Shown here in pieces: positions 11,960 through 24,050 of a stretch of 64,000 bases of DNA. Source of the DNA: Calliphora vicina. Lineage: Eukaryota > Arthropoda > Insecta > Diptera > Calliphoridae. The notes beneath the pieces are model-generated. The model made no database searches. It was given only the letters and a program-made list of their open reading frames with translations, and was not told the origin of the DNA. The stretch is taken from assembly GCF_958450345.1 (NCBI RefSeq), contig NC_088783.1:23315701-23379700 (forward strand). Reading direction: 5' to 3'. The position numbers were made by a program, and so were the translations under genes. The stretch's first letter is position 1. Each line of letters opens with the position of its first letter.

Positions 11960-12480
11960 AAATCTACCACACTTTTGGACGCTTTTTATGCTCTTTTTTA
12001 ACAAGATCACAAAATCTCTACACTGTTTTACCTTTATTGGTACAAATAACACATTATTGTTCTTATACCAAGACCTTGCTTACCATAGAGACAGGATGCC
12101 AAATCAGGCCAAAAATAAGTGGACACAATATTCTTATGAATGGAAGCATCCTCTTTTGTAAACATTCCTTGATGTAAATTTCTGTATTTATAGAGCCCTT
12201 TGTAACATATGTTTGGCTTCTTTTGCACATTGCTTGCCATACCAAGAACTTTTTTGAAATTGTCTTCTTTTGGGTCCAAAACTTTTCCACAACATTCCGT
12301 CGAGGATCAGAAACATAAAAATATTGACCCGAAAGCTTCGAAATTTTCCATACTTACGTTTGGTCATCCAATATGCAGCAGGTATATTTATTGTATAAAT
12401 TTTGACTTCAATTTCCGTGCTCTGTCAGGAACTTTTTGAGTCTTGCATGTTTTTAAACCTGCACACTGTGGTTCCAAATC
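11960..12480 (-). pseudogene. IS630/Tc1-type transposase remnant
   Basis: On the minus strand two overlapping frames give parts of one protein. One reads PKKTISKKFLVWQAMCK (about 12270-12220) and EIYIKECLQKRMLPFIR (about 12187-12137). After a frameshift the text continues as a YFWPDLAS motif (about 12112-12089). The order (...KVLVWLA..., ..E-Y-ECL-KRLLPFI.., ..FWPDLAS-HY..) is that of insect transposases related to Tc1/mariner/IS630, with the FWPDLAS Asp being the second catalytic acid. Upstream, CKTQKVPDRARK (about 12450) fits the spacer before the catalytic domain. Frameshifts and stops show it is dead. The downstream catalytic acid is not recognisable. Confidence 0.72.
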
Positions 12481-12749
12481 AAAATCTAAGTGGACAAAAT
12501 TATGAAAATCGGTATCTTCAGAATTTGGAAAAACTAAGTTTTTTCGGAAGCTGACAATGTGTTGCTGCTCTCCTCCAATACAAATGGGTTTTTCGATTGG
12601 ACATTTCGTTTTCTCGACAAAAGCGCCAGAAATTCAAGAAATTTTGAATCATATTTTCGATAATTTTTTTTAATATTTTACTGCTTTACTCTTCTCCATT
12701 TTCCAGTTATAGTTCTTTAAACTTGGTTCTCAAATATACTGATATTTTT

Positions 12750-12908
12750 ATACCCTACACCACCATAGTGGGGAGGGTATAATGCGTTTGTGCAGATGTT
12801 TGTAACGCCCAAAAATATTAGTCTAACACCCACCTTAAAGTATACCGATCGACTTAGAATCACTTTCTGAGTCGATTAAACGATGTCCGTCCGTCCATCC
12901 GTCTGGTC

Positions 12909-12985
<77 letters not shown>

Positions 12986-13362
12986 TCCTTGTAAACCTTG
13001 TGCGCAGAGTACAGGTCGCAATTTTGAAGATATTTCGATCAAATTTGGTACATATTATTTTTTCGGCCCAAGGACCAATTGAAACTAGCTGAAATCGGTC
13101 CATTATTTCACCTAGCCCCCATACAAATGTCCTTCCGAAATTGGACTTTATCGGTCATAAATGTTTAATTTATAAATGTATCTCCACAAATTGAGCTCCA
13201 AACAAGTTTTATATATACAAAATTCATGTCACCAAATTTTGTTACGATCGGTCCATAATTAATCATAGCTCCCATATAGACCCGCTTCCGAAAATCACTT
13301 TAACGTGCATAAATCGCTTAAAAATTTTGGTATACTCACAAAATTGAACATAGTAATTCTTT
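12750..13362 (+). mobile_element. HINE/DINE-1-like element, 3'-truncated, with expanded GGCT microsatellite
   Basis: It begins ATACCCTACACCACC after a run of T and contains the family core (CACCTTAAAGTATACCGATC, GATGTCCGTCCGTCC, the AGTACAGGTCGCAATTTTGA block and GATCGGTCCATAATT blocks). The alignment with full copies stops near 13362, before the 3' subterminal repeat and hairpin. Confidence 0.82.
12909..12984 (+). repeat. (GGCT)19 microsatellite
   Basis: A perfect tetranucleotide tract of about 76 bp lies inside the HINE copy, where other copies in the window have only one to three GGCT units. It produces artefactual Trp-Leu-Ala-Gly and Gln-Pro-Ala-Ser repeat frames on the two strands. Confidence 0.97.
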
Positions 13363-14094
13363 ATTTATTATTGATTTTTATATATCTAGACCCTACTGTA
13401 ACTTGAAATATAGTAAATACAGAACTTTTTAAAAATTTAGTTTCAAAAACACATGAAAACGTATTTTTTTAAAATGTTTATTAATGTTTTTTATATGTAT
13501 ATCTAGACCCTACTGTAACTTGAAAAAAAATTTTTATTGATCTTTTGAACATTCAATCGTAAAGTGTCATAAATGCTTCTTTTTTGGGAGAGATACAAAT
13601 CTAACTCTAACCTGTTCACATCGCTTCTACTTGGTAAGAATCCATCCTTCAAGCAATTGAATAAATAATTCGAAAATATCCTAATTATTTTGTTTAATTT
13701 CCTTCCTTTTTTCCATATTTATTTGTGCAATTGTTCTGAGCTCAGAGATTTTGAACATATTTTCCAATTATTCAGCCTTTTCCCCCTTCACCCAGCTTCT
13801 CAGCTCAACAGCACTTTTTTGGTCACTCATTTTAATCAGATTAACGACAAATGAATATAATTAATATTAAACATAATAACTGACATGGTTTACAAAGGTA
13901 ACTTGATAAAAAAAAATCAAATATAATATTTGGGTTAAAAGTTTTAATGAAAATCGTGTGTTAAGAATTTTTCGATCTCAGTCCTTACAATGAAAATGCA
14001 TTGTTATCTCGTGTAATGCTTGCTTTTTAATAAACCTAAAATTTTCGGTTGTCCACATTTTAGCCAATAGTTTACTGCTCATATGGCGACAAAT
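13363..14094. other. AT-rich DNA with a local direct repeat
   Basis: The string TATATCTAGACCCTACTGTA and its 3' neighbour AACTTGAAA occur twice, near 13380-13410 and 13497-13525, about 117 bp apart. Nothing else was recognised. Confidence 0.5.
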
Positions 14095-14098
14095 TTAA

Positions 14099-14336
14099 CC
14101 CGCCAATGGTGACCTATATGTCTGTGAGACCGGGTGTGTTAAAAAATTCGAATAATTTTATTCACCGTTATTGTTTTTAAGAAATTGTGTGAATTTTAAA
14201 ATTGAAGGAAAAGAACTTAAATTGATTAAATATCTTTGTTTTATTCTCAAAAAGCATATACATATTTAAACAAAAAGTTTACTTTTAGACCGGGGTCAGC
14301 ATTTATGAAAGTAAAATTTGCGTCACCACTGGCGGG
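14099..14336. mobile_element. piggyBac-like MITE (238 bp), TSD TTAA
   Basis: The termini CCCGCCAATGGTGAC and GTCACCACTGGCGGG are inverted repeats with one mismatch and are bordered by TTAA on both sides (14095-14098 and 14337-14340). TTAA duplication with CCC-type ends is diagnostic of the piggyBac superfamily. An inner pair (AGACCGGG near 14128, AGACCGGGG near 14287) is also present. It has no coding capacity. Confidence 0.88.
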
Positions 14337-14340
14337 TTAA

Positions 14341-16580
14341 ATCTTATGTGAATTTTGGACACCATTTATAAAAGTCATATAAAATTATTCATGAATATGT
14401 TCGATAACTTTCAAAGCAATAGAGATATTTAAAATTCGTTTGATAAGTAGAAGCACGATTAGTATGTTGAATATTCGAAAACGCGAACAGTTGCTTTTCA
14501 TACAAACGAAGAAGCAAACTAATAAAGTTTGCATCTTAGTAAATCATGTTTAGATAAAATTTTTCCTAAAATTTATTAAAATTCTTAAACAGTGCAATAA
14601 TACAATGAGACAATAAGACACCTGAAAATGTGTTATCAACATTTGCACGCTCTATTAGCAAATCATAAAAGGGAACATTAAACACGCACATAATATTTCA
14701 CAAGAACAAATTTTTCGCATTTAAATTTCATTTGCTGACTATTTCTAATAGATTAAATTGACAAAATTAAAGATAAAGATGAATTTAACTCAACCCCCGA
14801 AATTGCACTTTATGAATGTATGTAAATATGTAGTTGCCAGCTGAAACAGAAAATAAAAATATATAAAAATGAAAATGATTAGTAACGTGAATATATAATA
14901 ACTACGATATGAAACATGGAACGGTGTGTACATAAAATTTGCATATTTTAAAATACAAATCTCACACACTCTCTCTAGAAATCTGTAAACTTATGTGACT
15001 TATAATCAAAAATGTACAAACATACACACATTTATTGATTAGAAGCTAAAGGAACAACAACAACAAAAATGAATATTATTATCTGGCATTTGTTGTAACT
15101 AAGCATTCAGACACTGAGACACACACACAGAGCACCCCCAACTTCCCTTTCCCATTGCGCTATTAAATCTACTTCAAATGATATTGAATGATAAGAATGA
15201 AAAATTCAAATAAAATTACAAATTTTCTGTTGTTATAAGAACGAACGTATCGATAGATATTGTGTGCTGTTTGTACTCGTATGCAAAATTCATGAAAATG
15301 AATACATTCAATGAAACGCGTAAGTAGTACAAGAAAATATTACTGCGAATACTACTTGCTGCCACTCACTACACTACTCTTGTTTCGCCTGTTACAATAT
15401 TCGACAATGTTTTGTGTAAACTTACAACCCTCCGTAGAAAAAAAATAATACAAAACACGAAATCCTGAAATACAAGAGGAGATACAAGAACAAATATAAA
15501 AATAAACTAGAAAATATTACATACGCACATTGTAAAGTGGCAAGCAGCATCAGCTGCTACCTTGACAACTGTTAGTATTACTAGTAATCAATGAATGAAT
15601 GAACAAACGAACGTACGAATAACTGAATGAATGAATGAGTTTATATTGCAAAGTTAGATTTAGCTTATCGTTATCCTACAACAACAGCAGTGGCATTAGA
15701 AACAACAGAAACAACAACAGGCGTTATACATTGACACGTAACAACAGCCAAGATGAGAAAAAAATTTAAACGCGAATTTTTATTTTTATAGATTTTTCAT
15801 GCACGCATATCGATATGGCCACATTAAAATTTAACAACCTTCCTCACACCACCCTCTTTTACGAAGGCAGGTTTTACAATGCCTTATAATTGAGGAAAAT
15901 CTGTAGAAAATGAAAGATGACTTTTTTGAGATATCCTTTGTTCAAGGATAATTTATTGGTGCAATACCTTGTTATCAAAAGAAAATGACTTTGAGGAAAC
16001 AAAATCGACAAAATATGATAGAAGAGAAAAAAAATCATGGAGTTGAATACCTTTAAAATCATAAATTTATCATCTTCAGTGATAATATACACAGAGAACC
16101 GCGTTGTTTCTTGATCTAGACTGTGTTCTATTTCGTCCAGAACATGTCAAAGTTAAAGCGCAACTACGTTTTAATTTTTTGACTTAACATTACTCAACAC
16201 TTCTTTAAAAACTATAAATCACATCTTGTACATGTTTTTTCCTTCAAAGCAACATTTCATACCACCCTCGCACATCAACCTGGGCACGGTGTCATATTAA
16301 TGCTAGAAAGGAATAGGAAGCTGAGCTGAACAGTTACGTTAAGAAAAATTCTAACAGACACACGCACACATGGTCTCCTATGTGCCACCAACTATTTATT
16401 TATATTCTTCATGTATTTATGGTTGTAGTTGTTTTATTTTTACTTTCGCTGGTGCTCGTTCGCTCGCTTTCCACTGGGGGCTCGTATTATTCTAAACAAA
16501 AGAATAAAATGTTATGTCGCTCTAAACAACACATGAGACCATCATCATTTTTAGAATGTAGAAATGTGTACAGGATGTAA
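14341..16580. other. Apparently unique non-coding DNA
   Basis: No bounded transposon was found. It has short simple-sequence tracts (CACACACA near 15120, GAATGAAT at ~15590-15640, CAACAACAG near 15680-15750). This patchwork of simple repeats with unique DNA is typical of fly intronic or intergenic sequence. The small frames at 15874-16092 and 16380-16580 have no recognisable domain. Confidence 0.4.
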
Positions 16581-16735
16581 AGTAGGGTTTATTTGTGTGC
16601 GTTGTTGGTGTGAGTATGTGTTTGTGCATAATAAACTTGCATGGCAAAAAGGGCCAATAGGAAATTTTGAAGTAAAATTTTATTTGCAGTTGAAGTGTTA
16701 TGTGGGACTAAAGTGTAACACACTATACAAAAACC

Positions 16736-17060
16736 AACTTTTTAAAAACCCGAAAACCGAGTTTTCCGCTAACCGGCTTTGAATTCTTACACATGTTTGT
16801 CGAAAAAGCTTTATATTGTATATTAGCAGTTTAGGTTTCAAATCAAACCAAATGTTTGATATAATGTGTATACAATGAATATAAAAATTCCACAAAATAT
16901 GAGATTTATAGATTTTAGCCCAAATTTTAAATACCGGTTAACCGAGTGTTATAAACCGGTTAACCTAATATCAACATTTTAAATTTACCGGTTCGCAAAA
17001 AAACCAAATTTCGAAGAAAACCCGGTTTATCGGTTATCCGGATTATAAACACAAACCCTA
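16736..17060. mobile_element. CCGGTT-rich transposon remnant
   Basis: Clusters of AACCGGTTAACC/CCGGTT-type motifs in both orientations occur near both edges (ACCCGAAAACCGAG, TAACCGGC, CCGGTTAACCGAG, CCCGGTTTATCGG). The right edge ends ...AAACCCTA (17060), like the CCCTA end of the hAT-like element at 43019-44142. No matching left terminus or target duplication was found, so it is probably truncated. Confidence 0.45.
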
Positions 17061-20000
17061 TCGGAAAATTATATAATTAGTGATGGACGGTAGAATCTTT
17101 TTCGGTATCAAAACAATAATATTCAAATAGTACTTTTTTCACACTCAGAGTTATTTCCATATTTGCTTAGTTTTGTGATGTTAATCGTATGTAAAAAAAT
17201 AGTTATAGCCAAAATTTTCTATAGAAAAAACAGTTGTACACAAAAGATAGGTCAATTTTCCACAGAAAAAACTGTACAGACAATTTTCTATAGAAAAATA
17301 GCTTTTCTTTCTTTACAACAATCAGGATTAGAAATTTTTAATTTAATGGTCTCTGACAATCATTCATTCACAAAGAGATGAATGATGCATTTCTGGGTCA
17401 CATTAATTCTTGTTTTGGTAAATAGCAATAGTTTCCAAGATCGTCTGATTTCAAGTCTCAGACTATAAATGACAAAACTGCGAGAACTTATCGTAAATGC
17501 TGTAAAAAGAGCCCAAATAGTCATCACCGGACATAAGTTAGAGAAGAACTGTTAAAAATGCGGTTAAAAATGTTTTTAAGCATGCTGCTTTAGAAAAATA
17601 CATTTTTCGAATAATTTTAGAATGGATAGTTGAGGCTGACGGATTAAGATCCCAATTTGAAATACTGAAAAAAAATGTCAAAGGTTTATATAACAGACAG
17701 GTCGATCGTAATTAAAAGGTCTTTATTTATACGATTTCACTTCATATTTGGGTCCATTATAAAATATTCAAAAAGTAGTATTAGTAAGAAAAATACTCTA
17801 ATTTCCTGATTCTAATTTCAATATTATAAAGAAAAGAACCATTTAAAGAACAAAAAAAGTACCATTAGTTCTGTCTTTTTGGTGACTTCCCTAATTTTTG
17901 ATTATTTCATTTCTCAGAAGCATATCAGCCAACTGATATGTACATAAGTTAAACTACCACTAGAAGAAAAATCACAATTTTCTATTTTGGCAAATATTTT
18001 TGTGACAAAGATATGTCTCAGACGACTCAAATCTGTGTTCATGTCTGAAGAAAAAATATGTTTTAAAAAAGTACCAAACTGTTTATTTGGCCCAATAGTG
18101 CTAAGAATTCCAAATAAAATTATATTAGATTATAAAAAAAAAATTAAATTTGGTTTAACGCATGATACAATAATTATAGAAGTTTTCAATATTTAGCCCT
18201 ATAACGTCAAACTTTGATTTTGATTTTTTTCATATTTTCTTTTGTTTGACGTTACAAGAATTGTATAATTGAGAATTTATTTTCTAGTTAGTGTTCCTTA
18301 TATTGTTGTGTCATGGTTTAACCAATTGTAAGAAAATGTATTTTCCCATTTTTGCTTCTTTTTAAAGATTTCAAAATTTATATTTGGCATTTTTTGATAA
18401 GTAAATAATACAATTAAACATTTATTTATATTTAAAAGATACAAGGTTGCCTGCCGATTTAACCCCCAAAACCTTTGAACATCAAAAAATTCCTATAGTC
18501 TAAATATCATGTCTCTAGTAGTCACTCAGTAACGTTATATTAGAACAGTGTTTTATGATACTTCTTTGATGCAGTCTTGAAACCTAACCAGTTCTTTATT
18601 AATTGGAGGAATATTTAATTTTTTGATAATTTATTTTCATTATATAAATGTTTAAAAAAACTATGAAATTAGCACAATTCAATTCGATTCTACAAGCTTT
18701 CCAAATTCAATCGTGTGATCAATAACATCAATGCAGTTCGAAAAATTATATTGCGTGATCATTGAGATAACTTTCCTGTAATTGATGTTAATGTTATATG
18801 ATAATTTGGTTATCAAATAGATTTCTGGATATACTGATCTCAAACAAAGTATAGATATATTTGATACAAGGAAATTCTGAAAAAATTAATGACGGCAGGA
18901 GATAGTGATAATTGACCAATTGCCAAATTAGGGCCATTTAACGGACCGATGATCAGACATTTGATACCTGTAGGAGGATCAGAAACAAAGAAGAATCTTC
19001 ATCAACCATTGTGCTGTACAAATACATGATTAAATCCTGATGTATTGGCTAGATCGTATGCAGATCGGGATTTCGAATCAGGATCGGTTAGTATATCATA
19101 TGGGAAACTCACAATTTTCTCCAAGCAAGCAATCTACTTCTACATTCCATGGTCGATCACGAAAATTATTATAATAGTTATCAACCGTTAGTTACACCCG
19201 GGCTCCAATCGTGTGACCCGCAGCGACTGCGATTTATTCAGATATGTTTAAATATTATTAAAATTCCTCTAAAATTTCATTATATTCTTTATTCTTATAG
19301 TATTACAATAAATTTAAAATCCAAATAAAATTCAAAATTTTAATTTTCTTTACATTTTCTACAGGGTATTTCACAAAACTTTGATGGGGGTTAGAGTATT
19401 GGTAAGTTTTAGCTGTAATAGTTAAACCTTGATGAAATCATTATACAACATTCTTTTCGATTGGTTAGTATGGCAAATACACATCCGCATTCACACATAA
19501 ATGTACTATAAATATATGCAGCAAATGTATTTGTAGCAACAACAGCATCAGCAGCAGTTATAACCCATGTTTACGCAATTTCATTTATGCCAAAACGACA
19601 TTTTAATGCTTTTTTTAGTCTTTTTTATTTTATTTTTTTTATTTCGCAGCCGTAAAGGGCTTTAGTGTAGCAAATTTTTATTTCAAGTATTTTTGGTCTT
19701 CTTATTTTTTTATTTTATTGTAATACCATTCGAAATACTTATGTAAGTAACCATCAACAAGCAAAAAAACATAGAATTTCGAATAGTAGTCGTACTTAAA
19801 AATACATTGTTTTGTATAGTATAGTACAATACAATACTACTACTGTAAGTATCGTAAAGTATAACGATTTGGGTTTATTAGTTTTAATAGGTTTTACGAG
19901 CACCAACGCAAAATTCTATCGTTACATTTTTCGGTTTTTATAATCATCAATAATGCTAGTACTTGTACAAGTGGTACTTGAAGGATTTTCAATATTGAAA

Positions 20001-21130
20001 ATTACTTTAATGAAATATAAATACAAATATTATGAATTTTCTTTTCTATTTAATAAATTCTCACTTTCGTTTGTTCAAGCAATAGAAATCAAATTGAAAA
20101 TTATGGATAAATTTAAGCCAACACATCCTTTCACTTTCTGCAAGTCGTTTTGTTGCATGTTTGCATTTTCATACGGCAGATGCAGGCTCTCTTTCACTTT
20201 CGTCTTGGGGTTGGCTAGAGACATCGGTAATGGTAAAAGTGTAAGTCATATTTACAGCACACAATTGCAACCAGACCACAGTTATAAGTGCTTCTTGCTG
20301 TCTACCTTTACCCTCAGACATATTTACAAGATTTACAAACAAATTTTCATATTTATATAGACAGTTGTAGGCATACCCACTCATATAAAGCATTAAGACA
20401 AAAATGCACTATTTATCAACCCTTAAGGCTGCAAGTCTAACCCTTTTTTGTTGTTTTTTCTTTTTTTGCATGATTTTTAATTTTGCTTTTTTTTTGTATT
20501 GAAAACCTTGTGCCAGCAGACATGTCTACTTTATATTTGTTCACGTATATTTTTTTAAAAATCATAGACCATACTATGCTACACTTCTGCTTTTGTGAAG
20601 TGCATCTTAAGATCTGAGTTTTTTTTTCAGAGTTTTTCTGTGCTACCCCCTCTGCATGTTGCTTGGATTTTTGTTATAATTGTTGTTTGTAACCCATTCG
20701 TGCTTACAGCAGTTTGCTTTCTTGTTTTTTTCCTTTCCTTTTTTTTTCTTCTTCAAGTAGCCTCAGTTGCAGTTTTCCCTACTTTCGCTTGTATTTTTCT
20801 TATAAATTGGAAAGAAATGTGTTCTCGTTTGTGTATATGTGTACGTTTTAACAATGATGACGACTACTTCAACATCTTTTTTACGTTACTTGTTTTTTTT
20901 TATTTGATTTTTTTGAAAACAAAACAGTTTTCCACAAGGTCCTTGTTGAGGCATGATATCTTTTTGTCCCGTCTGCAGAGCTCACAAAAGTACGAGAGTG
21001 ATTTTGCAATTGTAGAATAAAGGAATAACAGATGGAGTCATCTGCACACAAAAAAAGACATGGTTGCGGGAATTATAATATGTCTATGTAGATCATAGAA
21101 AAAACCAATGGATACGAAATCTTAGGTTAA
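17061..21130. other. Long stretch without recognised gene or bounded repeat
   Basis: Mostly AT-rich DNA with poly-T tracts near 19610-19720 and 20440-20760. A GC-richer patch at ~18890-19240 was translated in the forward frames and gave nothing recognisable. Frames at 19953-20360 and 20595-21020 are low in complexity (poly-T coding Phe/Leu) and are not credible genes. Confidence 0.35.
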
Positions 21131-22138
21131 TAACACTCTGCTACAAAATTACACTTTTTGTCAGAACTTGAAAAGCGACCTAATGGGTCGGTAGGCCTAG
21201 GTGAGGACATACTAAAACCGTTTTCAAAGATTTTGAAACACCCTAAAAATTTTGAGATATTTTGAAAAAACTGTTTTAGGGTAGATCGTAGTACTTTAGT
21301 ACCTCTAACTCACACATTTTTAGACCAAATTTTAAACAATTATGGATAGACAAAGAATTAAGCATTCATAAAATGTATGCACAATTTATTTTTTATTTTT
21401 TGGTAATTTTTCATATTCAACAATTGTTAATTTAATTTTTTTCTACGAAACCCTATTTTTTTTTGCACAGTTTTTTAAATACAACTTTATATGGGAAAAA
21501 ATGAGATATTACTCGTTAAAATCGGTTTATATTTGCAAAAGTTATTAAACTTTTTTGAAAAACTTTACCTTGTATATTCAAAATTTTAAAAATATTTTTT
21601 TTTCTTCAGTTTTTTTGTTTATTTTTATTTATATACGCTGGGGGAGAAAATTCTAAAAATGGTATTAATTAAAAGTTCAATAACTTTTAGAATTTTCATC
21701 CGATTTGAATAATTAAAACCATGTTTTCGTAAGAACTAAATTTCCTATATATGATGGTATAAATTTTTATAAACTTTCATATCAAAATAAGCAATGAAAA
21801 GCGACTAAATTCAAAAATCTTGATAAATTTTGTTTTTCTTTTAGATATTTTTAACAAAAACAATACTTATGACCTACAAATGTATCAAAAAATTAACGTA
21901 ATTTTAAAGCGTAATCAGTTTTCTTTCCAAACCCGTTAAAAATTTAAAGTCAGTCAAAAACTGACTAAGCTACTGGTCGATAAGTCGACCAACATCACTG
22001 AAAACGGTTTTTTCAGAATAATTTCTGAATTTGAGGGTGTTTCTGAAATTTTTAGACACAATTTGTAATATACTCAGCAAGACCTATAACCCACGCTAGG
22101 CCGTTTTCCAAACTGTTTTCCATCGTAGCAGCGTGTAA
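21131..22138 (+). mobile_element. Non-autonomous TIR element, family B (full-length copy)
   Basis: The left end TAACACTCTGCTAC and the right end GTAGCAGCGTGTAA are imperfect inverted repeats. A shorter copy in the opposite orientation at 63197-63594 shares both ends and the subterminal blocks (AACTTGAAAAGC, GAGGACATACTAAAAC, GTTTTAG...ACTTTAGTA, CTGAAAACGGTT), so the boundaries are supported by two copies. A very AT-rich interior of ~650 bp is missing from the second copy. No transposase frame. Confidence 0.75.
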
Positions 22139-22373
22139 TCATTCACCTCTTAAAGTTATAGTCATTTAGAAGTTGAAAATTTATGACTATCAAATGTATC
22201 CCTTATAGAAAGCATTGTCACTAACATCTGATCACTTGAATTCAATTTATATACTTTTGGTCATTTGACATGTATTATTTTTTGGTTAATGCAGGGATAA
22301 GTTAATTGGTTACTTTATAGGTTCCAGGTAATATAGAGTGAAGTCAATTGTCATTTAAGTGTCTCTAATTAAA
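22139..22373. other. Spacer, nothing recognised
   Basis: Short unique AT-rich stretch between family B and the large foldback element. Confidence 0.4.
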
Positions 22374-23149
22374 CTACACCATTTCCAATTGTATTTCAGA
22401 AGTTTCTAATTGTACTTCAGAAATTTCCAATTGAATTTCAGAAATTTCTAATTATATTTCAGAAAATTCCAATTCAATTTCAGAAATTTCCATTTATATT
22501 TCAGAAATTTCCAATTATATTTCAGAAATTTCTAATTATATTTCAGAATTTTCTAATTATATGTCAGAATATTCCAATTATATTTCAGAACTTTCTAATT
22601 GTATTTCAGAATTTTATAATTGTATTTCAGAATTTTCCAATTGTATTTCAGAAATTTCCATTTGTATTTCAGAATTTTTAATTTATATTTAAAATGTTTC
22701 TAATTGTATTTCAGAATTTTCCAATTGTATTTCAGAATTTTCTATTTGTATTTCAGAAATATCCATTGGTATTGCTATTAGAATTTTCTGAAATACAAAT
22801 GGATATTTCTGAAATACAATTGGAAAATTCTGAAATACAATTGGAAACTTTTTAAGTACAAAATAAAAATTCTGAAATACAAATGGAAATTTCTGAAATA
22901 CAATTCGAAAATTCTGAAATACAATTGGAAATTTCTGAAATACAATGAGAAATTTCTGAAATATAAATGGAAAATTCTGAAATATAATTAGAAAATTCTG
23001 AAATATAATTAGAAATTTCTGAAATATAATTGGAAATTTCTGAAATATAAATGGAAATTTCTGAAATATAAATGGAAATTTCTGAAATTGAATTGGAATT
23101 TTCTGAAATACAATTAGAAACTTCTGAAATACAATTGGAAATGGTGTAG
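22374..23149. mobile_element. Large foldback element built from ~20-bp tandem units
   Basis: The left arm (22374-22766) is a tandem series of a ~20-bp unit (core TTTCAGAAATTTCCAATTGT). The right arm (~22798-23149) is the same series inverted, leaving a loop of ~30 bp. The outermost ~40 bases are a perfect inverted repeat beginning CTACACCATTTCCAATTG. No target duplication is clear. Unit-to-unit variation (AATTG/AATTA/ATTTG) is partly mirrored between the arms. Confidence 0.9.
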
Positions 23150-23221
23150 AATATGTGGCATCATATGAATTGATCGAAACAAATAGTCTGAACTATATGG
23201 TGGGTGAGTTAAAACTTCCCA

Positions 23222-23690
23222 ACCTCAACATGTGATCTAGCGTTGTCACGATGCATTATTACGGTTTCATCTCTGGCCGCATATTCTGGTAATTTGTCTG
23301 CTAATGCTTTATTCAAACGAATATTTTGCCTTCGGTACAGGTTCCCTGTGATGGTCTGGCCAGATTTCAGCAGCTCATAATAGATATGACCATTTTGCAG
23401 AGCTTTACCTCAGCGCCATTGATCCTGCTGGTTGGCTGAACTTCAATTGCGATCTCTTACGCTTCCGGTTATTGTAATAGATCCATTTTTCATCGCAAGT
23501 AATGATTCGGTGCAAAAATGATTTTCATACAAAATCGTATTTCAAGATCCCACGGGTTCAATTCGTATGATACCCAATTTCCCTACTTTTGAATGAATTC
23601 TGCTGCTTGCAAAAGTTTTGAAATTGCTGCTTGATTTTGCAAGCTCCTGTTGAGTTTAACAACAATCATCATGGAGTAATTCCTCCAAAT
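23222..23690 (-). pseudogene. mariner transposase remnant, middle part
   Basis: Minus-strand translation in several frames gives mariner text in order: EELLHDD (near 23680), QELAKS-like text as NRSLQNQ, GNWVSYELNPWDLEIRFCM (about 23587-23530), HRIITCDEKWIYYNN (about 23513-23470), YYELLKSGQTITGNLYRRQ (about 23385-23325), then EYAARDETVIMHRDNARSHV (about 23290-23230). The DEKW and HRDNAR motifs carry the first two Asp of the catalytic triad. The third (DLAPSDYH region) is missing. At least three frameshifts plus stops make it inactive. It abuts the GCCGCAG MITE and a second mariner fragment. Confidence 0.85.
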
Positions 23691-23751
23691 CTCCAAAAAA
23701 AAAAATTATTTTCTTTTATAGCGTCCAAGCTTTTCAATGTCTCTCATCTTC

Positions 23752-23911
23752 AATTGAGGAACCGCAGAAGAACAGGTACTTTTTCGAATTTTTTTCAAAT
23801 TGATTTGTTGGTATTTTTATAATATTTGGGTTGGAATCTTTCAGAAAAAATCAATTTCCCAAAATTTTTAAATTTTCAAAAAAGTACCTTTTGTTCTGCG
23901 GCTCCTCAATT
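23752..23911. mobile_element. 160-bp MITE with TIR AATTGAGGAACCGCAGAA
   Basis: AATTGAGGAACCGCAGAA at the left is inverted at the right as TTCTGCGGCTCCTCAATT with one mismatch, and the match continues inward as CAGGTACTTTTT/AAAAGTACC. It lies between two partial copies of the same mariner segment. No clear target duplication. Confidence 0.7.
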
Positions 23912-24050
23912 CATATGGTACACAATTTCCCTACTTTTGGATAATTTCTACTGCTTACTAACGTCTTGAAATTGCTGATTAAGTAGCTCCCTATGATGTT
24001 GCAAGCTTTTGTTGAGTTTGGAACCAATCATTATGGAGTAATGTGTACAA
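23912..24050 (-). pseudogene. Second mariner fragment, duplicate of 23550-23690
   Basis: The sequence CATATGGTACACAATTTCCC followed by a CTACTTTTGGAT block, and the block ending AATCATTATGGAGTAATG, repeat those at 23550-23690 with ~80% identity by eye. On the minus strand it encodes the ..LLHNDW..QTQQKLATS.. segment upstream of the catalytic domain. It is a separate decayed copy or a local duplication. Confidence 0.7.

Noticed and set aside
12860..13103. Frames on both strands encoding WLAG or QPAS repeats
   Set aside because: They are produced by the (GGCT)19 microsatellite within a HINE element and are not genes.
18890..19240. GC-richer patch suspected to be a retrotransposon or coding exon
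   Set aside because: The forward frames are full of stops and gave no reverse-transcriptase, gag or other recognisable motif; the minus strand was only partly read and also gave nothing.
20595..21020. 141-residue hydrophobic plus-strand frame that could suggest a membrane protein
   Set aside because: Hydrophobicity follows from poly-T DNA; no charged flanks, loops or motif pattern of a real membrane protein is visible.
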